From Gordonia spumicola (GTDB lineage: Bacteria; Actinomycetota; Actinomycetes; Mycobacteriales; Mycobacteriaceae): a stretch of DNA of 64,000 nt. The notes beneath the pieces are model-generated. The model had not been told where the DNA came from. It was given only the letters and a program-made list of their open reading frames with translations, and did not search any database. The translations under genes were made by a program, and so were the position numbers. Below, piece after piece: positions 40,152-50,800 of this stretch (its first letter is position 1; the number at the start of each line of letters is the position of its first letter). The stretch spans positions 2,232,001-2,296,000 of the forward strand of contig NZ_BJOV01000005.1 of NCBI RefSeq assembly GCF_009932475.1, read 5' to 3'.

Positions 40152-42155
40152 TTATGTTCCACCGAGACCCGCCTCCACCGCGGCGAGGACCTCGCTGCCG
40201 ATGAGGTCGGCCCGCTCGGGTCCGAAGCCGCGGACGGCGAGGAGTTCGGTCATGTCGACCGGCAGGTCGGTGGCGATGGTGCGGAGCATCGCTTCGCTGA
40301 GGACGTTGGCAGGCATGACGTCGTTGCGGTCGGCGAAATCCTTCCGCCATGCCCGGAGGCTGCGGAAGACGTCCTTGTCGGGTTCTTGGCGCGGTTCGTC
40401 GCGCATGGACGGCGGGGTCGGCAGGACGCCGTCGAGGAACCGGGACCGCTTGCGGGTGGCGCGTCGGCCGTCGCCGCGGGACAGGCTCCAGGACAGGTGG
40501 AGATGTTCGCGGGCGCGAGTCACGCCGACATAGAAGAGCCGACGCTCCTCTTCCACTTCTTCCTGCGTCCCGGTGGCGCGTCCGAGCGGAACGGACCCTT
40601 CGTGGAGTCCGGTCAGGAACACGGCATCCCATTCGAGGCCCTTGGCGGCGTGCATGGACGACAGGGTGACTCCGTCGACGGTCGGTGCGTGTCGGTTCTT
40701 GGACCGACTGTCGAGTTCGCGTACGACGGCGGCGAAGTCGGCGGACGGCTGTTCGGCGACGATCGTCTCGATCACTTCGACGAGACGCAGGAGCTGCTGC
40801 CAGCGGGCCTTCGCGTTGGCGCCCGCCGGTTCGGTGTCGGTGAGCCCGACAGCGGCCAGTGCCCGGCGGACGGCGTCGAGCACCGGCATCGGGGGCGGCG
40901 GACCGTCGGCGAGCGCGGTGAGCCGACGCATCGCGGCCATGATCTCGGGGCGCGAGAAGAATCCCTGGTCACCTCGGACCTGATAGTCGATCCCGGCCGC
41001 GGACAGTTCTTCCTCGTACAGCTCGGACTGTGCGTTCACGCGGTAGAGGACGGCGATCTCGGTGGCGGGGACACCGGCGCGGATCAGCCGTTTCACCTCG
41101 CCGACGACGGTCCCGACTTCGGTGGCCTCGTCCTCGTTCTCGGAGAACACCGGAGCCGGGCCGGACGGGCGTTGCCCGACGAGTTGCAGACGGGTGCCGG
41201 CGATGCGGCCGTTGGCCTTGCCGATCACCGTGTTCGCGAGGTCGACCACCTCGGGCGTGGAGCGGTAGTCGCGTTGCAGGCGGACGAGCGTGGCGTCGGA
41301 GAATCGGCGGGTGAAGTTCAGCAGGTGATCGGGGGTCGCCCCGGTGAAGCTGTAGATGGTCTGGTTGGCGTCGCCGACGACGGTGAGGTCGTCGCGTTCA
41401 CCGAGCCACGCGTCGAGCAGATTCTGTTGGATCGGAGTGACGTCCTGGTACTCGTCGACGACGAAGCTGCGGTAGCGGGCGCGGAACTCGTCCGAGATGG
41501 ACGGTTCGGCCTGCAGGATCGTGGTCGTGAAGATGATGAGGTCTTCGAAGTCGAGGAGACGGACTCCGTCGTACGACGTCTTCGCGTCCTCGTAGGCGGC
41601 GAACATCTGCGCGACGGTCCGGGCGTCGGTCGGCAGGTCGCGGCGGCCGGCCTTCGCCGCGTCGACGTAGGCGGCGGGACTGATCGCCGACGACTTGGCC
41701 CATTCGATCTCCGACGCGAGGTCGCGCAGCAGGTCGCGATCGGCGGAGTCGAGTCCGAGGTCGCGGGCGACGCGCGCCACCAGCCGGAACTTGTGGTCGA
41801 GGAGTTCCCACTGCGTCGACCCCATGACGGACGGCCAGAAGTACCGGAGTTGGCGGAGCGCTGCCGCGTGGAAGGTCTGCGCGACGACGCTGCCGCCCGG
41901 CCCGGACACGCCGAGTCCCGCGAGACGTTCCCGCATCTCGGCCGCGGCCCGCGCGGTGAACGTGACCGCGAGGACCTGACTCGGGTTCACCTGGCCCGAC
42001 TCGATGAGATGCGCGATCCTGCGGGTGATGGTCCGCGTCTTGCCGGTGCCCGCGCCCGCGAGCACGCACACCGGCCCGCGCGGAGCCGTCACCGCCTCCA
42101 GCTGCTCCGGGTCCAAACCCGCGAGCGCTCCCGTCTGCGCCGTTCTCATCGCCAC
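40152..42155 (-). CDS. uvrD2: UvrD2-type ATP-dependent DNA helicase with HRDC domain
   Basis: 667 residues. SF1A motifs: Walker A 'VLAGAGTGKTRT' (32-43), 'QVLAVTFTARAAAEMRERL' (Ia), 'FVVDEYQDVTPIQQNLL' (II), 'TVVGDANQTIYSFTGA' (III), 'LQRDYRSTPEVV' (IV) and 'LSSMHAAKGLEWDAVFL' (V). The C terminus is an HRDC domain ('MLRTIATDLPVDMTELLAVRGFG'). The cysteine-rich linker that joins the two in M. tuberculosis UvrD2 is not visible here. It unwinds DNA 3' to 5' in repair. Confidence 0.93.
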   Translation of the reverse strand: MAMRTAQTGALAGLDPEQLEAVTAPRGPVCVLAGAGTGKTRTITRRIAHLIESGQVNPSQVLAVTFTARAAAEMRERLAGLGVSGPGGSVVAQTFHAAALRQLRYFWPSVMGSTQWELLDHKFRLVARVARDLGLDSADRDLLRDLASEIEWAKSSAISPAAYVDAAKAGRRDLPTDARTVAQMFAAYEDAKTSYDGVRLLDFEDLIIFTTTILQAEPSISDEFRARYRSFVVDEYQDVTPIQQNLLDAWLGERDDLTVVGDANQTIYSFTGATPDHLLNFTRRFSDATLVRLQRDYRSTPEVVDLANTVIGKANGRIAGTRLQLVGQRPSGPAPVFSENEDEATEVGTVVGEVKRLIRAGVPATEIAVLYRVNAQSELYEEELSAAGIDYQVRGDQGFFSRPEIMAAMRRLTALADGPPPPMPVLDAVRRALAAVGLTDTEPAGANAKARWQQLLRLVEVIETIVAEQPSADFAAVVRELDSRSKNRHAPTVDGVTLSSMHAAKGLEWDAVFLTGLHEGSVPLGRATGTQEEVEEERRLFYVGVTRAREHLHLSWSLSRGDGRRATRKRSRFLDGVLPTPPSMRDEPRQEPDKDVFRSLRAWRKDFADRNDVMPANVLSEAMLRTIATDLPVDMTELLAVRGFGPERADLIGSEVLAAVEAGLGGT

Positions 42156-42208
42156 GTCACCACGATCTCACGAGGGTCCGACAGAACCGCGCCTGTCCAG
42201 GTCGGGCC

Positions 42209-42463
42209 CTACAGAAGCCCCAGTTTCGACATGACTTCGCCGACCGCGGGGTTGGTGGCGGTGGAGCCGTCCGCGTAGAGCGCGGTCGGAACCACGTGGT
42301 TGCCGTTGTTGACGCTGCCGACGAACTCGGCGGCATCCGGGTTCGCTTCGATGTCGATCTCGGTGTACTCGACGTCGTTGCGGTCCAGACCGGCCTTCAG
42401 CCGGTTGCAGAACGGGCACCAGGTGGTCGTGTACAGCGTGAGCGCGGGATTCTCAGAGGTCAT
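42209..42463 (-). CDS. mrx1: Mycoredoxin (glutaredoxin-like)
   Basis: 84 residues with a thioredoxin fold. The active site is 'TTTWCPFCNRLK' (CPFC), the cis-Pro loop is 'NGNHVVPTALYADGST' and the 'NPAVGEVMSKLGLL' end matches mycoredoxin-1. It reduces mycothiol-mixed disulfides. M. tuberculosis Mrx1 has CGYC; the CPFC here is nearer to general glutaredoxins. It is located between uvrD2 and nudC as in mycobacteria. Confidence 0.88.
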   Translation of the reverse strand: MTSENPALTLYTTTWCPFCNRLKAGLDRNDVEYTEIDIEANPDAAEFVGSVNNGNHVVPTALYADGSTATNPAVGEVMSKLGLL

Positions 42464-42473
42464 GGCCGAGACT

Positions 42474-43373
42474 TTATCGCGGTGCGTGCGCCCAGGCCTC
42501 GACGAGGTTGCGCGCGATGGAGATGCCTGCGGGCAGCATGAGCTTCAGATCGGGGACGTCCGCTCCCCAATCGGCCCCTCGCTCGAGCGCGTCGAGCACC
42601 TCGTCGCGGTGGAACCACTGCGCGTCGGCGAGCTCGCCGTCGCGGAACTCCAGCGGTTCGGTCGGGTCGCCGACGGCCTCGAAGCCCAGCATCAGCGACC
42701 GGGGGAACGGCCACGGCTGCGACCCGAGGTAGCGGGGATCGGTGACGGTGATGCCCGCCTCCTCGGCGACCTCCCGTCGGACGCACTGCTCCAGCGACTC
42801 CCCCGGCTCGACGAAGCCCGCGAGCGTCGAGAACCACTTGTCCGGCCACACGGCCTGCCGGCCGAGGAGGATCTGGTCGGCGCCGTCGTGGACCAGCATG
42901 ATGACGGCCGGATCGGTGCGCGGGAACTCGTCCCCCGCTCCGGTGCGGAGGATCCACCCGCCGTTGACCGCGGTCACCCGGTCGCCGTCGACCGGCGAGA
43001 ACTGTGCCGCGCGATGCCAGTTGAGGATTCCGAGCGCGGTCGCGAGCATCCCGGCCTCGTCGGGCGACAGCCGGTGCGAACCGGTCCGTGCATCGGCGAC
43101 GTCGCCTGCCACCTCGTCGGCCCGGACCGCCCACCGATGGACCCCGTCGACGCCGATGAAGACGGCGTCCGACGGCGGCCGTTCACCGACAGCCGCCTCC
43201 CACGCGATCGCGCCGTCCCCGGTCACCGCGAATCGCCCCTGGTGGTCGATCCGCAGGACGAGGGCGTCCGCCCAGCCCGCGACCAGCCGCTCCGGGCTCT
43301 TGCGGATCTCGTCGCCGCGGTCGAACTCGGCGCGCGCCAGCATCGGCGGTCGGTGGAACTCGAACGACGCCAT
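42474..43373 (-). CDS. nudC: NAD(+) diphosphatase NudC
   Basis: 299 residues. The Nudix box is 'GFVEPGESLEQCVRREVAEEAGI' with its REVAEE core, and the NADH-pyrophosphatase array 'SQPWPFPRS' follows. The four-cysteine zinc ribbon of E. coli NudC is absent (the region reads 'AAQFSPVDGD'), as in mycobacterial NudC. It cleaves NAD(H) and NAD-capped RNA ends. It overlaps the potassium channel gene at its start. Confidence 0.92.
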   Translation of the reverse strand: MASFEFHRPPMLARAEFDRGDEIRKSPERLVAGWADALVLRIDHQGRFAVTGDGAIAWEAAVGERPPSDAVFIGVDGVHRWAVRADEVAGDVADARTGSHRLSPDEAGMLATALGILNWHRAAQFSPVDGDRVTAVNGGWILRTGAGDEFPRTDPAVIMLVHDGADQILLGRQAVWPDKWFSTLAGFVEPGESLEQCVRREVAEEAGITVTDPRYLGSQPWPFPRSLMLGFEAVGDPTEPLEFRDGELADAQWFHRDEVLDALERGADWGADVPDLKLMLPAGISIARNLVEAWAHAPR

Positions 43374-44434
43374 CAGGACGGCCCGCCCTGGCGGACATAC
43401 AGGAGCCGGTCGCCGACCTCGATCTCTTCGACCTCGGGTTCGCCGACCCGGTACAGCCTGCCCTCACGGACCACACCGAGGACCAGGTCCTTCGTGTGCG
43501 CGGGTGAGCCGCCGGTCTCCGACGGCTCCACTTCGCGCTCAGCGATCGCGTACCCCTCCTCGGGGCTGAGGAGGTCTTCGACGACCTCGACGACCGACGG
43601 CGTGATCGTCGCGATGCCGAGGAGACGGCCCGCGGTCTCGGACGAGACGACCACCGAGTTGGCGCCGGACTGTCGCATCAGGTGGGTGTTCTCGGCCTCG
43701 CGGATGGACGCGACGATCTTGGCCGTCGGGTTGATCTCGCGCGCGGTGAGAGTCGCGAGCACCGCGGTGTCGTCGCGGTTGGCGGCGATCACGATCGCCG
43801 ACGCGTACTGCACGCCGGCAAGGCGAAGCACGTCCGACTTCGTGGCGTCGCCACGCACCGTGACCAGACCGTGCGTCGCGGCGGCCTCCAACGCGCCCGG
43901 GTCGTTGTCGACAACAACGATGTCGGCGGGTTTTCCGCCGTCGGCGATCACTGCGTCGACCGCGGTACGGCCCTTGGTGCCGTAGCCGACGACAATCGTG
44001 TGGTTCCGCACGCGGTTTCTCCAGTTCTGGATCTTGATGGCCTGCCGCGACCGTTCGGTCAGCACCTCGAGGGTGGTGCCGATGAGCACGATCAGGAAGA
44101 GCACGCGCAGCGGCGTGATGAAGATGATGTTGACCAGCCGCGCCGACTCGGTGATCGGCGTGACGTCGCCGTATCCCGTCGTCGACAGCGTGACCGCCGA
44201 GTAGTACAGCGAGTCGATGTAGGTCAGCGGCGTCTCTTTGGCGTCGCGGTATCCGTCGCGGTCGAGGTAGACGACGACCGAACAGACGAACAGGGCGATC
44301 AACGCCCACAGGACTCGGCGGCCGATGGCCCGCGCCGGGCTCTTCTCGATCTCGGGGATCCGGACGACGCCGACGAGCGCGTAGTCCGGCTCGTCCACGA
44401 GGCCGCCCTGCCGGCGGCGCAGTCGTTTACGCAC
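43373..44434 (-). CDS. Potassium channel family protein with RCK (TrkA-N) domain
   Basis: 353 residues. Two spans enclose a pore helix with the selectivity filter 'STTGYGDVTPI' (84-94). A cytoplasmic Rossmann domain follows ('NHTIVVGYGTKGRTAVDAVIADG', 'VDNDPGALEAA') and a C-terminal TrkA-C part ('RLYRVGEPEVEEIEVGDRLLYV'). Ligand- or nucleotide-gated K+ flux is expected. Same neighbours (nudC, adnB) as in M. tuberculosis. Confidence 0.92.
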   Translation of the reverse strand: MRKRLRRRQGGLVDEPDYALVGVVRIPEIEKSPARAIGRRVLWALIALFVCSVVVYLDRDGYRDAKETPLTYIDSLYYSAVTLSTTGYGDVTPITESARLVNIIFITPLRVLFLIVLIGTTLEVLTERSRQAIKIQNWRNRVRNHTIVVGYGTKGRTAVDAVIADGGKPADIVVVDNDPGALEAAATHGLVTVRGDATKSDVLRLAGVQYASAIVIAANRDDTAVLATLTAREINPTAKIVASIREAENTHLMRQSGANSVVVSSETAGRLLGIATITPSVVEVVEDLLSPEEGYAIAEREVEPSETGGSPAHTKDLVLGVVREGRLYRVGEPEVEEIEVGDRLLYVRQGGPS

Positions 44435-44446
44435 AGGCTGAGGCTA

Positions 44447-47400
44447 CTACTGCCCGTGGCCTGGCGCGCGGAGCATCTCCGCAAGACCGTCGGCGTCCGG
44501 CAAGTCGTCCGGTTCGAGCGTCACATCGTGCCGGACGTAGTGGAACGCGGCCCTGACCTTGTCGACGTCGATGTCCATCAACTGCGCCCACGCGACGCGG
44601 TAGGCGGCGAGCTGAACGAACAGCGATCCGCGTTTGGCCGGTTCGGGCACCGACCCGGTCTTCCAGTCGACCACCAGCCAGTCGTCGCCGTCGCGGAACA
44701 CGGCGTCCATCCGACCGCGGACGACGGTCTCGCCGATCACCGTCTCGAATCCGACCTCCACCTCGACGGGGGTCCGATCGGCCCACGCCGACGCGAGGAA
44801 CGCCGCCCGCAGGACCGCGAGCTCGTCGTCGCCCGCATCGCCGGACGCAGCGTCCGACGCTCCGGGGAGCTCGTCCATGTCCAGGAGCCGCGTGGCGCCG
44901 AACCTCCGTTCCACCCACGCGTGGAACGCCGTGCCGCGACGTGCGAGCGGATTCGGCCGGAACGGGACCGGCCGACGCAGGCGGGCCGCGAACGCCTGCT
45001 CGTCGGTGTCGAGCTCCACGAGCTGGCTGACCGACAGGTGCCCGGGCAGTTCGACGTCGACGACCCGATCATTGTCGCGGGCGTGCTCGTCGAGCAGGAC
45101 GTCGACCTCCGCCCGCCACGCGACGACGTCGGGATGATCACAGGCGATGTCGTCGACGGTGAACAGGCCCTGGGCGACACGGGCGGCCGCGACCAGGTCG
45201 GCCGCGGCCTGCATCGGCGCACGCCGCTCCCCCAGCCTGTCGACCGGCCAGGTCACCGACACCTGCCGTGCGGTCAGCGGGTTGGTCGCGTCGGGCGCAG
45301 GCGCGGGCGCGTCGACGTCGATCGAGAACGCCGCCGCGTCGACCCCCTCGACCTCGCCCGCCGCGGCGCTCGCGACGAGTTCGGCGAGTTCGGTGTAGAA
45401 CGGCGAGCCGCCGCGCGGCTTGTCGCCCGACTCCGACCAGTGGTGCGCGGACACGAGCAGCGTGTGCTTGGCCCTGGTGAGCGCCACATACAGCAGACGA
45501 CGGTCCTCGTCGAGTCGCCGATCGTTGACCGCCGCCTTGTGCTCGTCGATGGCGGCTTCGAGTTCTTTCCGGTCGGCCAGACCCGCGAGGTCGATAGGCG
45601 GATAGCCCTCACCGCCGATCTTGTCGGCGAGGTCGCCGCGGAGCGACGCGGGCAGCTCGCGGGCCGACCCGAGCCACGTGGTCTCGGCCTTGCCGCTCGG
45701 CCAGATCCGGTCCGCGACGTGAGGCATCGCCACCACGTCCCACTCCAGCCCTTTCGCGGCGTGGACGGTCAGGATCTGGACACGCTCCTCGGCCACCTCG
45801 ACCCGGCCTGCCTCGAGGCCCTTCTCCACGGCTTCCGCCGTGTCGAGGAACGCCAGCAGGCCCGGCAGGGTGGCCCCGGATCGCTCCGAGTAGTGGGTCA
45901 CGTAGTCGGCGAACGCGTCGAGATGCTCGCGGCCGGTGATCCGCCCGCGCATCCGACGCGCGCGGATCTGCGCTTCGACGGCCACCCCGGTCGTCTGTTC
46001 GACGTCGGCGACGAGCTCGGGCAGCGGCTGACCTATCCGTCTGCGCAGGCCCTCCAACTGCTTGCCGAAGGTCAGGATCCGCTCGTATCCCGGCGCGCTG
46101 TAGCGGGCCCTGTCGCCCGGGTCGGCGAGGGCGTCGCACAGTCCCGCCGAGTCGACCGACTCTCCCGGCAGCGCCGCGTCGAGGGCGTCGCCGAGCGCGT
46201 CGGGCGTGGTCACGGCTCCGGTCGTCGGGAGTCCGCTGCCCGCGGCCAGCTCTCGCGCCCGCCGCCACAGCGCGGCCAGATCGGCCGCGCCCAACTGCCA
46301 GCGGGCGCCCGTCAGCAGGCGCATCGCCGCCGTCCCCGCCATCGGGTCGGACATCAACCGCAGGGTGGCGACGATGTCGGTGATCTCCGGAACGTGCAGG
46401 AGTCCGCCGATGCCGACGACTTCCGCCGGAATGCCGCGGCGTTCCAGTTCGGCGGCGATCGGAGCCGAGTCCTCGTTGCGTCGGACGAGGACCGCGGTCG
46501 TCGGCGGCGGGACGTGGTCGCGTTCGGCCGACCGGTAGTAGTCCTCGACGCGGTCGGCGATCCACACTCGTTCGTCGACGACGGTGTCGGTCAACGCCAG
46601 TCGGACGGTCCCCTCGGGCGCGTCCGGGCGGGCCCGCAGGGTGCTGACCGGAACTCCGCGCCGCCGCAGCTCGTCGGACGTCCGGTTCGCCAGGTACAGC
46701 GCCGCGTCGCAGTTGCGCCAACTGGTGAGCAGCTCCCGGCGATGCGCGCCGGTCCCGTCGTTGCGGGGGAAGTCGAGGGCGAACCGGGGCAGGTTGGCGG
46801 CCGACGCCCCGCGCCAGCCGTAGATCGACTGGATCGGGTCGCCGACGGCCGTCACCGCGATCGACGGGGTGCCGGTCGGCTGGACGCCGCCGAAGAGCTT
46901 CGACAGCAGGATCCGCTGCGAATGACCGGTGTCCTGGTACTCGTCGAGCAGCACGGCGCGGATCCCCGACCGCTCGGCCGACACCACCTCGGGATGCGTG
47001 GCGACCAGTCGGGCCGCGAGCGACATCTGACTGCCGAAGTCCAAAGCGCCCTGCGCCGTCATGGACTCCCGCAATGCGACGACCAGCGGGATCAACTCTC
47101 GCCGTTCGTCGATGACGGCCTGGTAGCCGCGGAGTTTCTGGCTCGGCTCGGCTCGTTGCCCCGCGCCCTTGGGCAGCGAGTCGATGAGCCCGTACAAGTC
47201 GTGCCCCGACTCCCGCAGCGTCTCGACGTCGACGAGGTGCTCGGCCATCTCCGAGTACAGCCGCAACACGGCCTCGGTGACCGACGACGGCACCTTCGTC
47301 GTCGTCAGCTCGCCCGGCCACGAGGCGACGACGGAGAACGCGAGCTGCCACAACTCGGTCTCGCTGAGCAGAGTCGACGTCGGTTCCACCGGCAGCAGCA

Positions 47401-47851
47401 GACCGTAGTCGGCGATCAGCCTGCCCGCATACGCGTGATACGTGCTGACCTCGGTGTCGGCGCTGCGCAGACGGGCCGCGAGGACACCGGACGGATCCCA
47501 TTCGAGCAGCGCCGGACTCCCCGCGAGCATCGACAACCTGCGCCGGATGCGCGCGGCCAGCTCGCTGGCCGCCTTGCGGGTGAACGTGAGGCCGAGGATC
47601 TCGTCCGGACCGACGAGTTGATTGGCGACGAGCCACACCACGCGCGAGGCCATCGTCTCCGTCTTGCCCGCGCCTGCGCCCGCGACCACGAGCATCGGCT
47701 CCATCGGGGCCTCGATCACCTCGACCTGCTCGTCGGTCGGCGGCGGCAGTCCGAGGGCCGCCGCGAGCGAACGTGCACCGATCCTGGCGCGCGTCTCCCC
47801 GCTATTCGAGCGCGTCTCCCCGTTATTCGAGCGCAGTCGAGAATCAGTCAT
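44447..47851 (-). CDS. adnB: AdnAB helicase-nuclease, AdnB subunit
   Basis: 1134 residues. Walker A 'AGAGAGKT' at 57-64, 'LGLTFTRKAASELAARI', 'AVLLDEYQDTGHSQRILLS', 'AVGDPIQSIYGWRG', 'LTVHAAKGLEWDVVAMPHV' and a C-terminal RecB-like nuclease with 'GRMDAVFRDGDDWLVVDWKTG'. With AdnA it resects double-strand breaks. The first 22 codons include a 21-base tandem duplication (47791-47832). Its ATG overlaps the adnA stop by 8 bases. Confidence 0.94.
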   Translation of the reverse strand: MTDSRLRSNNGETRSNSGETRARIGARSLAAALGLPPPTDEQVEVIEAPMEPMLVVAGAGAGKTETMASRVVWLVANQLVGPDEILGLTFTRKAASELAARIRRRLSMLAGSPALLEWDPSGVLAARLRSADTEVSTYHAYAGRLIADYGLLLPVEPTSTLLSETELWQLAFSVVASWPGELTTTKVPSSVTEAVLRLYSEMAEHLVDVETLRESGHDLYGLIDSLPKGAGQRAEPSQKLRGYQAVIDERRELIPLVVALRESMTAQGALDFGSQMSLAARLVATHPEVVSAERSGIRAVLLDEYQDTGHSQRILLSKLFGGVQPTGTPSIAVTAVGDPIQSIYGWRGASAANLPRFALDFPRNDGTGAHRRELLTSWRNCDAALYLANRTSDELRRRGVPVSTLRARPDAPEGTVRLALTDTVVDERVWIADRVEDYYRSAERDHVPPPTTAVLVRRNEDSAPIAAELERRGIPAEVVGIGGLLHVPEITDIVATLRLMSDPMAGTAAMRLLTGARWQLGAADLAALWRRARELAAGSGLPTTGAVTTPDALGDALDAALPGESVDSAGLCDALADPGDRARYSAPGYERILTFGKQLEGLRRRIGQPLPELVADVEQTTGVAVEAQIRARRMRGRITGREHLDAFADYVTHYSERSGATLPGLLAFLDTAEAVEKGLEAGRVEVAEERVQILTVHAAKGLEWDVVAMPHVADRIWPSGKAETTWLGSARELPASLRGDLADKIGGEGYPPIDLAGLADRKELEAAIDEHKAAVNDRRLDEDRRLLYVALTRAKHTLLVSAHHWSESGDKPRGGSPFYTELAELVASAAAGEVEGVDAAAFSIDVDAPAPAPDATNPLTARQVSVTWPVDRLGERRAPMQAAADLVAAARVAQGLFTVDDIACDHPDVVAWRAEVDVLLDEHARDNDRVVDVELPGHLSVSQLVELDTDEQAFAARLRRPVPFRPNPLARRGTAFHAWVERRFGATRLLDMDELPGASDAASGDAGDDELAVLRAAFLASAWADRTPVEVEVGFETVIGETVVRGRMDAVFRDGDDWLVVDWKTGSVPEPAKRGSLFVQLAAYRVAWAQLMDIDVDKVRAAFHYVRHDVTLEPDDLPDADGLAEMLRAPGHGQ
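47791..47832. repeat. 21-bp tandem duplication in the adnB 5' end
   Basis: Two adjacent copies (47791-47811 and 47812-47832) differ at one base. They encode a repeated S-N-[NS]-G-E-T-R and lie before the conserved helicase core, so copy number changes would be tolerated. Confidence 0.75.
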
Positions 47852-50800
47852 CGGTCACCGCCTTTCCGCGGAGTTTCGCCGGGCACGCTGCGGCGAGCGA
47901 ACAATGTCCACAACCGGGATTCGGGGTCGCCGTGAACACCGGACCGACGCTCGACGTCGCGGCGGCGCGCACCACGTCGAGCCACTCCTGCACCTGCTCG
48001 GGCGTCAGCGGCTCCTGGAGTCGTTCGGCGGCCCCGGTCTTCTTGTTCGCCGAGTTCACGTAGACGAGTCGCCCGCCTCCCGGCTGCGAAGGCGGAACGC
48101 CGTCGACGCCGCCGAGCAGCAGGGCGAGCTGGTACGCGGCCAACTGCGGGTGCTGCTGGGCGTCCGCGACGCTGATCACCGTCTTCCCGGTCTTGACGTC
48201 GACGATCACCGGGCGGCCCGCGTCATCGGTCTCGAGCCTGTCGATGCGTCCGACGAGTCGGACCGGCATGTCGTCGGGCGAGGACTGCGGCAGGTCGGCG
48301 CTCAGCTCCACTTCGACGCCGACCTCGGTCAGTTCGCCGCGCGAGGCTCGCAGCCAGTCCCGGAAATGGGTCAGCATCGCCTCGGTCCGTTCGAGTTCAC
48401 GCGCCGAATACCACTCGGCGGGCGAACTGACCCGGCCCCACACCTCGTGCAGCGCCGCGCTCACCTGCGTCGGATCCATCCGACCCGCGACGGCTTGGAC
48501 CAGCGTGTGGACGAGCGTTCCCGTGACTGCCTGTTCGGCATCGCCGTCGCGGCCGCCGTGACGCTCCATCATCCACCGCAGGGAGCATCGGCTGAGCGCT
48601 TCGACAGTCGACGGCGACAACGACCGGGCGCCGCGGTCGGGTGTCCACAGCGGCTCGTCCGTACTCGGTCCCATCAGGCCGAACCACTCGGCGGGCGCGG
48701 CTCCGGGCACCCCGGCCTGCGCGAGGCGGGCGATCAGCGTGGCCGCCGACGACGTCCGTTCGTCGGGAGCGTCGACGACGCCCGCGAGCACCTGTTCGGT
48801 CCCCGCGACGACGGCGGCGCGCAGGTCGGCGACCAGCGACGGGAGCGACAGCACGCGAGAGACACCCGGGTCGAGCGGGATCTCGTCCGGCTCGGCGTCG
48901 TCCGCCGAGTCCGAGCCGTAGCCGCCGAGCGCGTCGGCGATCTCGGGGACGAAACGCGACGGCGATGCGTCTCCGGTTCCGTCCTCGACCGCGGTGACGA
49001 GCAGCCTCGACCGCGCGCGCGAGCACGCGACCAGCAGCAGCCGACGTTCCTCGGCGAGCATCACCGCGCCGCGAGAGATGATGTCGACCGCATCTGCGTC
49101 GACACCGTCGAGCAGATCGAGGAGAGCGGGCGTATGGAGGATGCTGCCGCGGCTGCGCAACGACGGCCACAGCCCGTCGAGCACACCGGGCACCGCGACG
49201 ACCTCCCATTCGCGTCCCGACGCGGCGTGCGCGGAGAGCACCGCGACGGTGTCGGACGCGGCGACGGCCACCCGCGACTCCCGCGGGATCTGCAGTTGGG
49301 CGAGGTAGTCGACGAACTCGGTGAGCGACGCCGACGGCAGGTTGTCGGTGAAGGCTCCCGCCGCCTCGAACATGGCGAGCATCGCGTCGAGGTCCCGGTC
49401 GGCCTGGTCACCGGTGCGGCCGCCCCGCAGGGACCGCGCCCGCCAGCGCCGTTCGAGTCCGCTCGCCTGCCACGCCCGCCACAGCGTCTCCTCCACGCCG
49501 ACACCGGAGCCCGCGGCCTTGCGCGCGGCCCGCACGACCTTGGTCACCAGTCGCAACGGCATCGCCTCGAAGTCGGACATCGACGCGAGGTACTCGTCGG
49601 CCGCATCGTCCGAGCACAGCGCCAGGGACAGCGAGATCAGCGAATCGCGGTCGACGCCCGCCGAATCGTCGATGCGCCGGACCGCTCTGCGGAGCCGTCG
49701 CAGCGCGGCCGGGTCCGCCGCGCCGATCGGGCCGGTCAGCAATGCGATCACCTCGTCCGACTCGACCGTCCCGCCAGACGCGAGACGCAGCGCGGAGGTG
49801 AACGCCTGCACCGCGCGCTGGCGGTGGATCGGCGTGTCGTCGGTCGGCGTCGCCATCGGCACGCCCGCCGACGAGAACGCGCGACGGAGGGCCGGCAACG
49901 CCCGCGGAACCGAGCGGACGATCACCGCCATCTCCGACCACGGCACCCCGTCGAACAGGTGCGCCCGCCGAAGCGTGTCGGCGACGGCCGTCGCCTCCTT
50001 GGACGCCGATGAGAACACGCGCACGCTCGCGTCACCGACCGCGTCCGCGTCCGCGATCGCCGGGAACGGATGCGGCCTGGCGCCGGGCAGCCGGGCGGTG
50101 AGGACGCGCGCCACCGCGTTGACCTGAGCACTGCTGCGGTGATCGACGTCGAGGACGATGTCGCGGACCCCGTCGGCGGCGAGACCGTCGGCGAAGCGCG
50201 GGCTCGCACCGCGGAAGCCGAACACCGACTGGTCGGTGTCGGCGGCGACGACGGCCGAGTCGGCTCCGGCGCCGAGCGCTTCGATCAGCCGCGCGGCCTG
50301 CGGGTCGAGGTGCTGCGCGTCGTCGACGAGGAGGTGCCGGATGCGCTGCCGCTGCGCCGCGAGCAGACCGGCGTCGGTCGCGAACGCCGACAGCGCCGAT
50401 CCGATCAGTTCGGCGGCGTCGACGGCCGTCGCGCTCGCCAACGGCGCGTCGAGACCGACGGCTCCGCGCAGCAGCATGCCCTCCTCGTACTGCCGGTAGG
50501 CGTATCCGGCCGCCACCCATTCGGGCCGATCGTGCCGACGTCCGAGGTCGGCGAGGTCTTTCGGCCCGAGACCGCGTTCGGCGGCCCGCATCAGGAGGTC
50601 GCGGAGCGCCTGCGCGAAACCGTTCGTCGTCAACGCCGGACGCAGCGACGCCGGCCAGTAGTCGGCTCCGTCCTCGACGTCGCCCGCGAGCAGTTCGCGG
50701 AGCACCACGTCTTGTTCGGATCCCGTCACCAGCCGTGGTGGCGGATTCCCGTGCGCCTGAGCCTGGAGCCGGAGGACCGCGAACGCGTACGAGTGGACGG

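Noticed and set aside
43682..47935. 1417-codon plus-strand open frame over the K+ channel and adnB
   Set aside because: Shadow frame; adnB and the channel on the other strand have complete, recognisable motifs.
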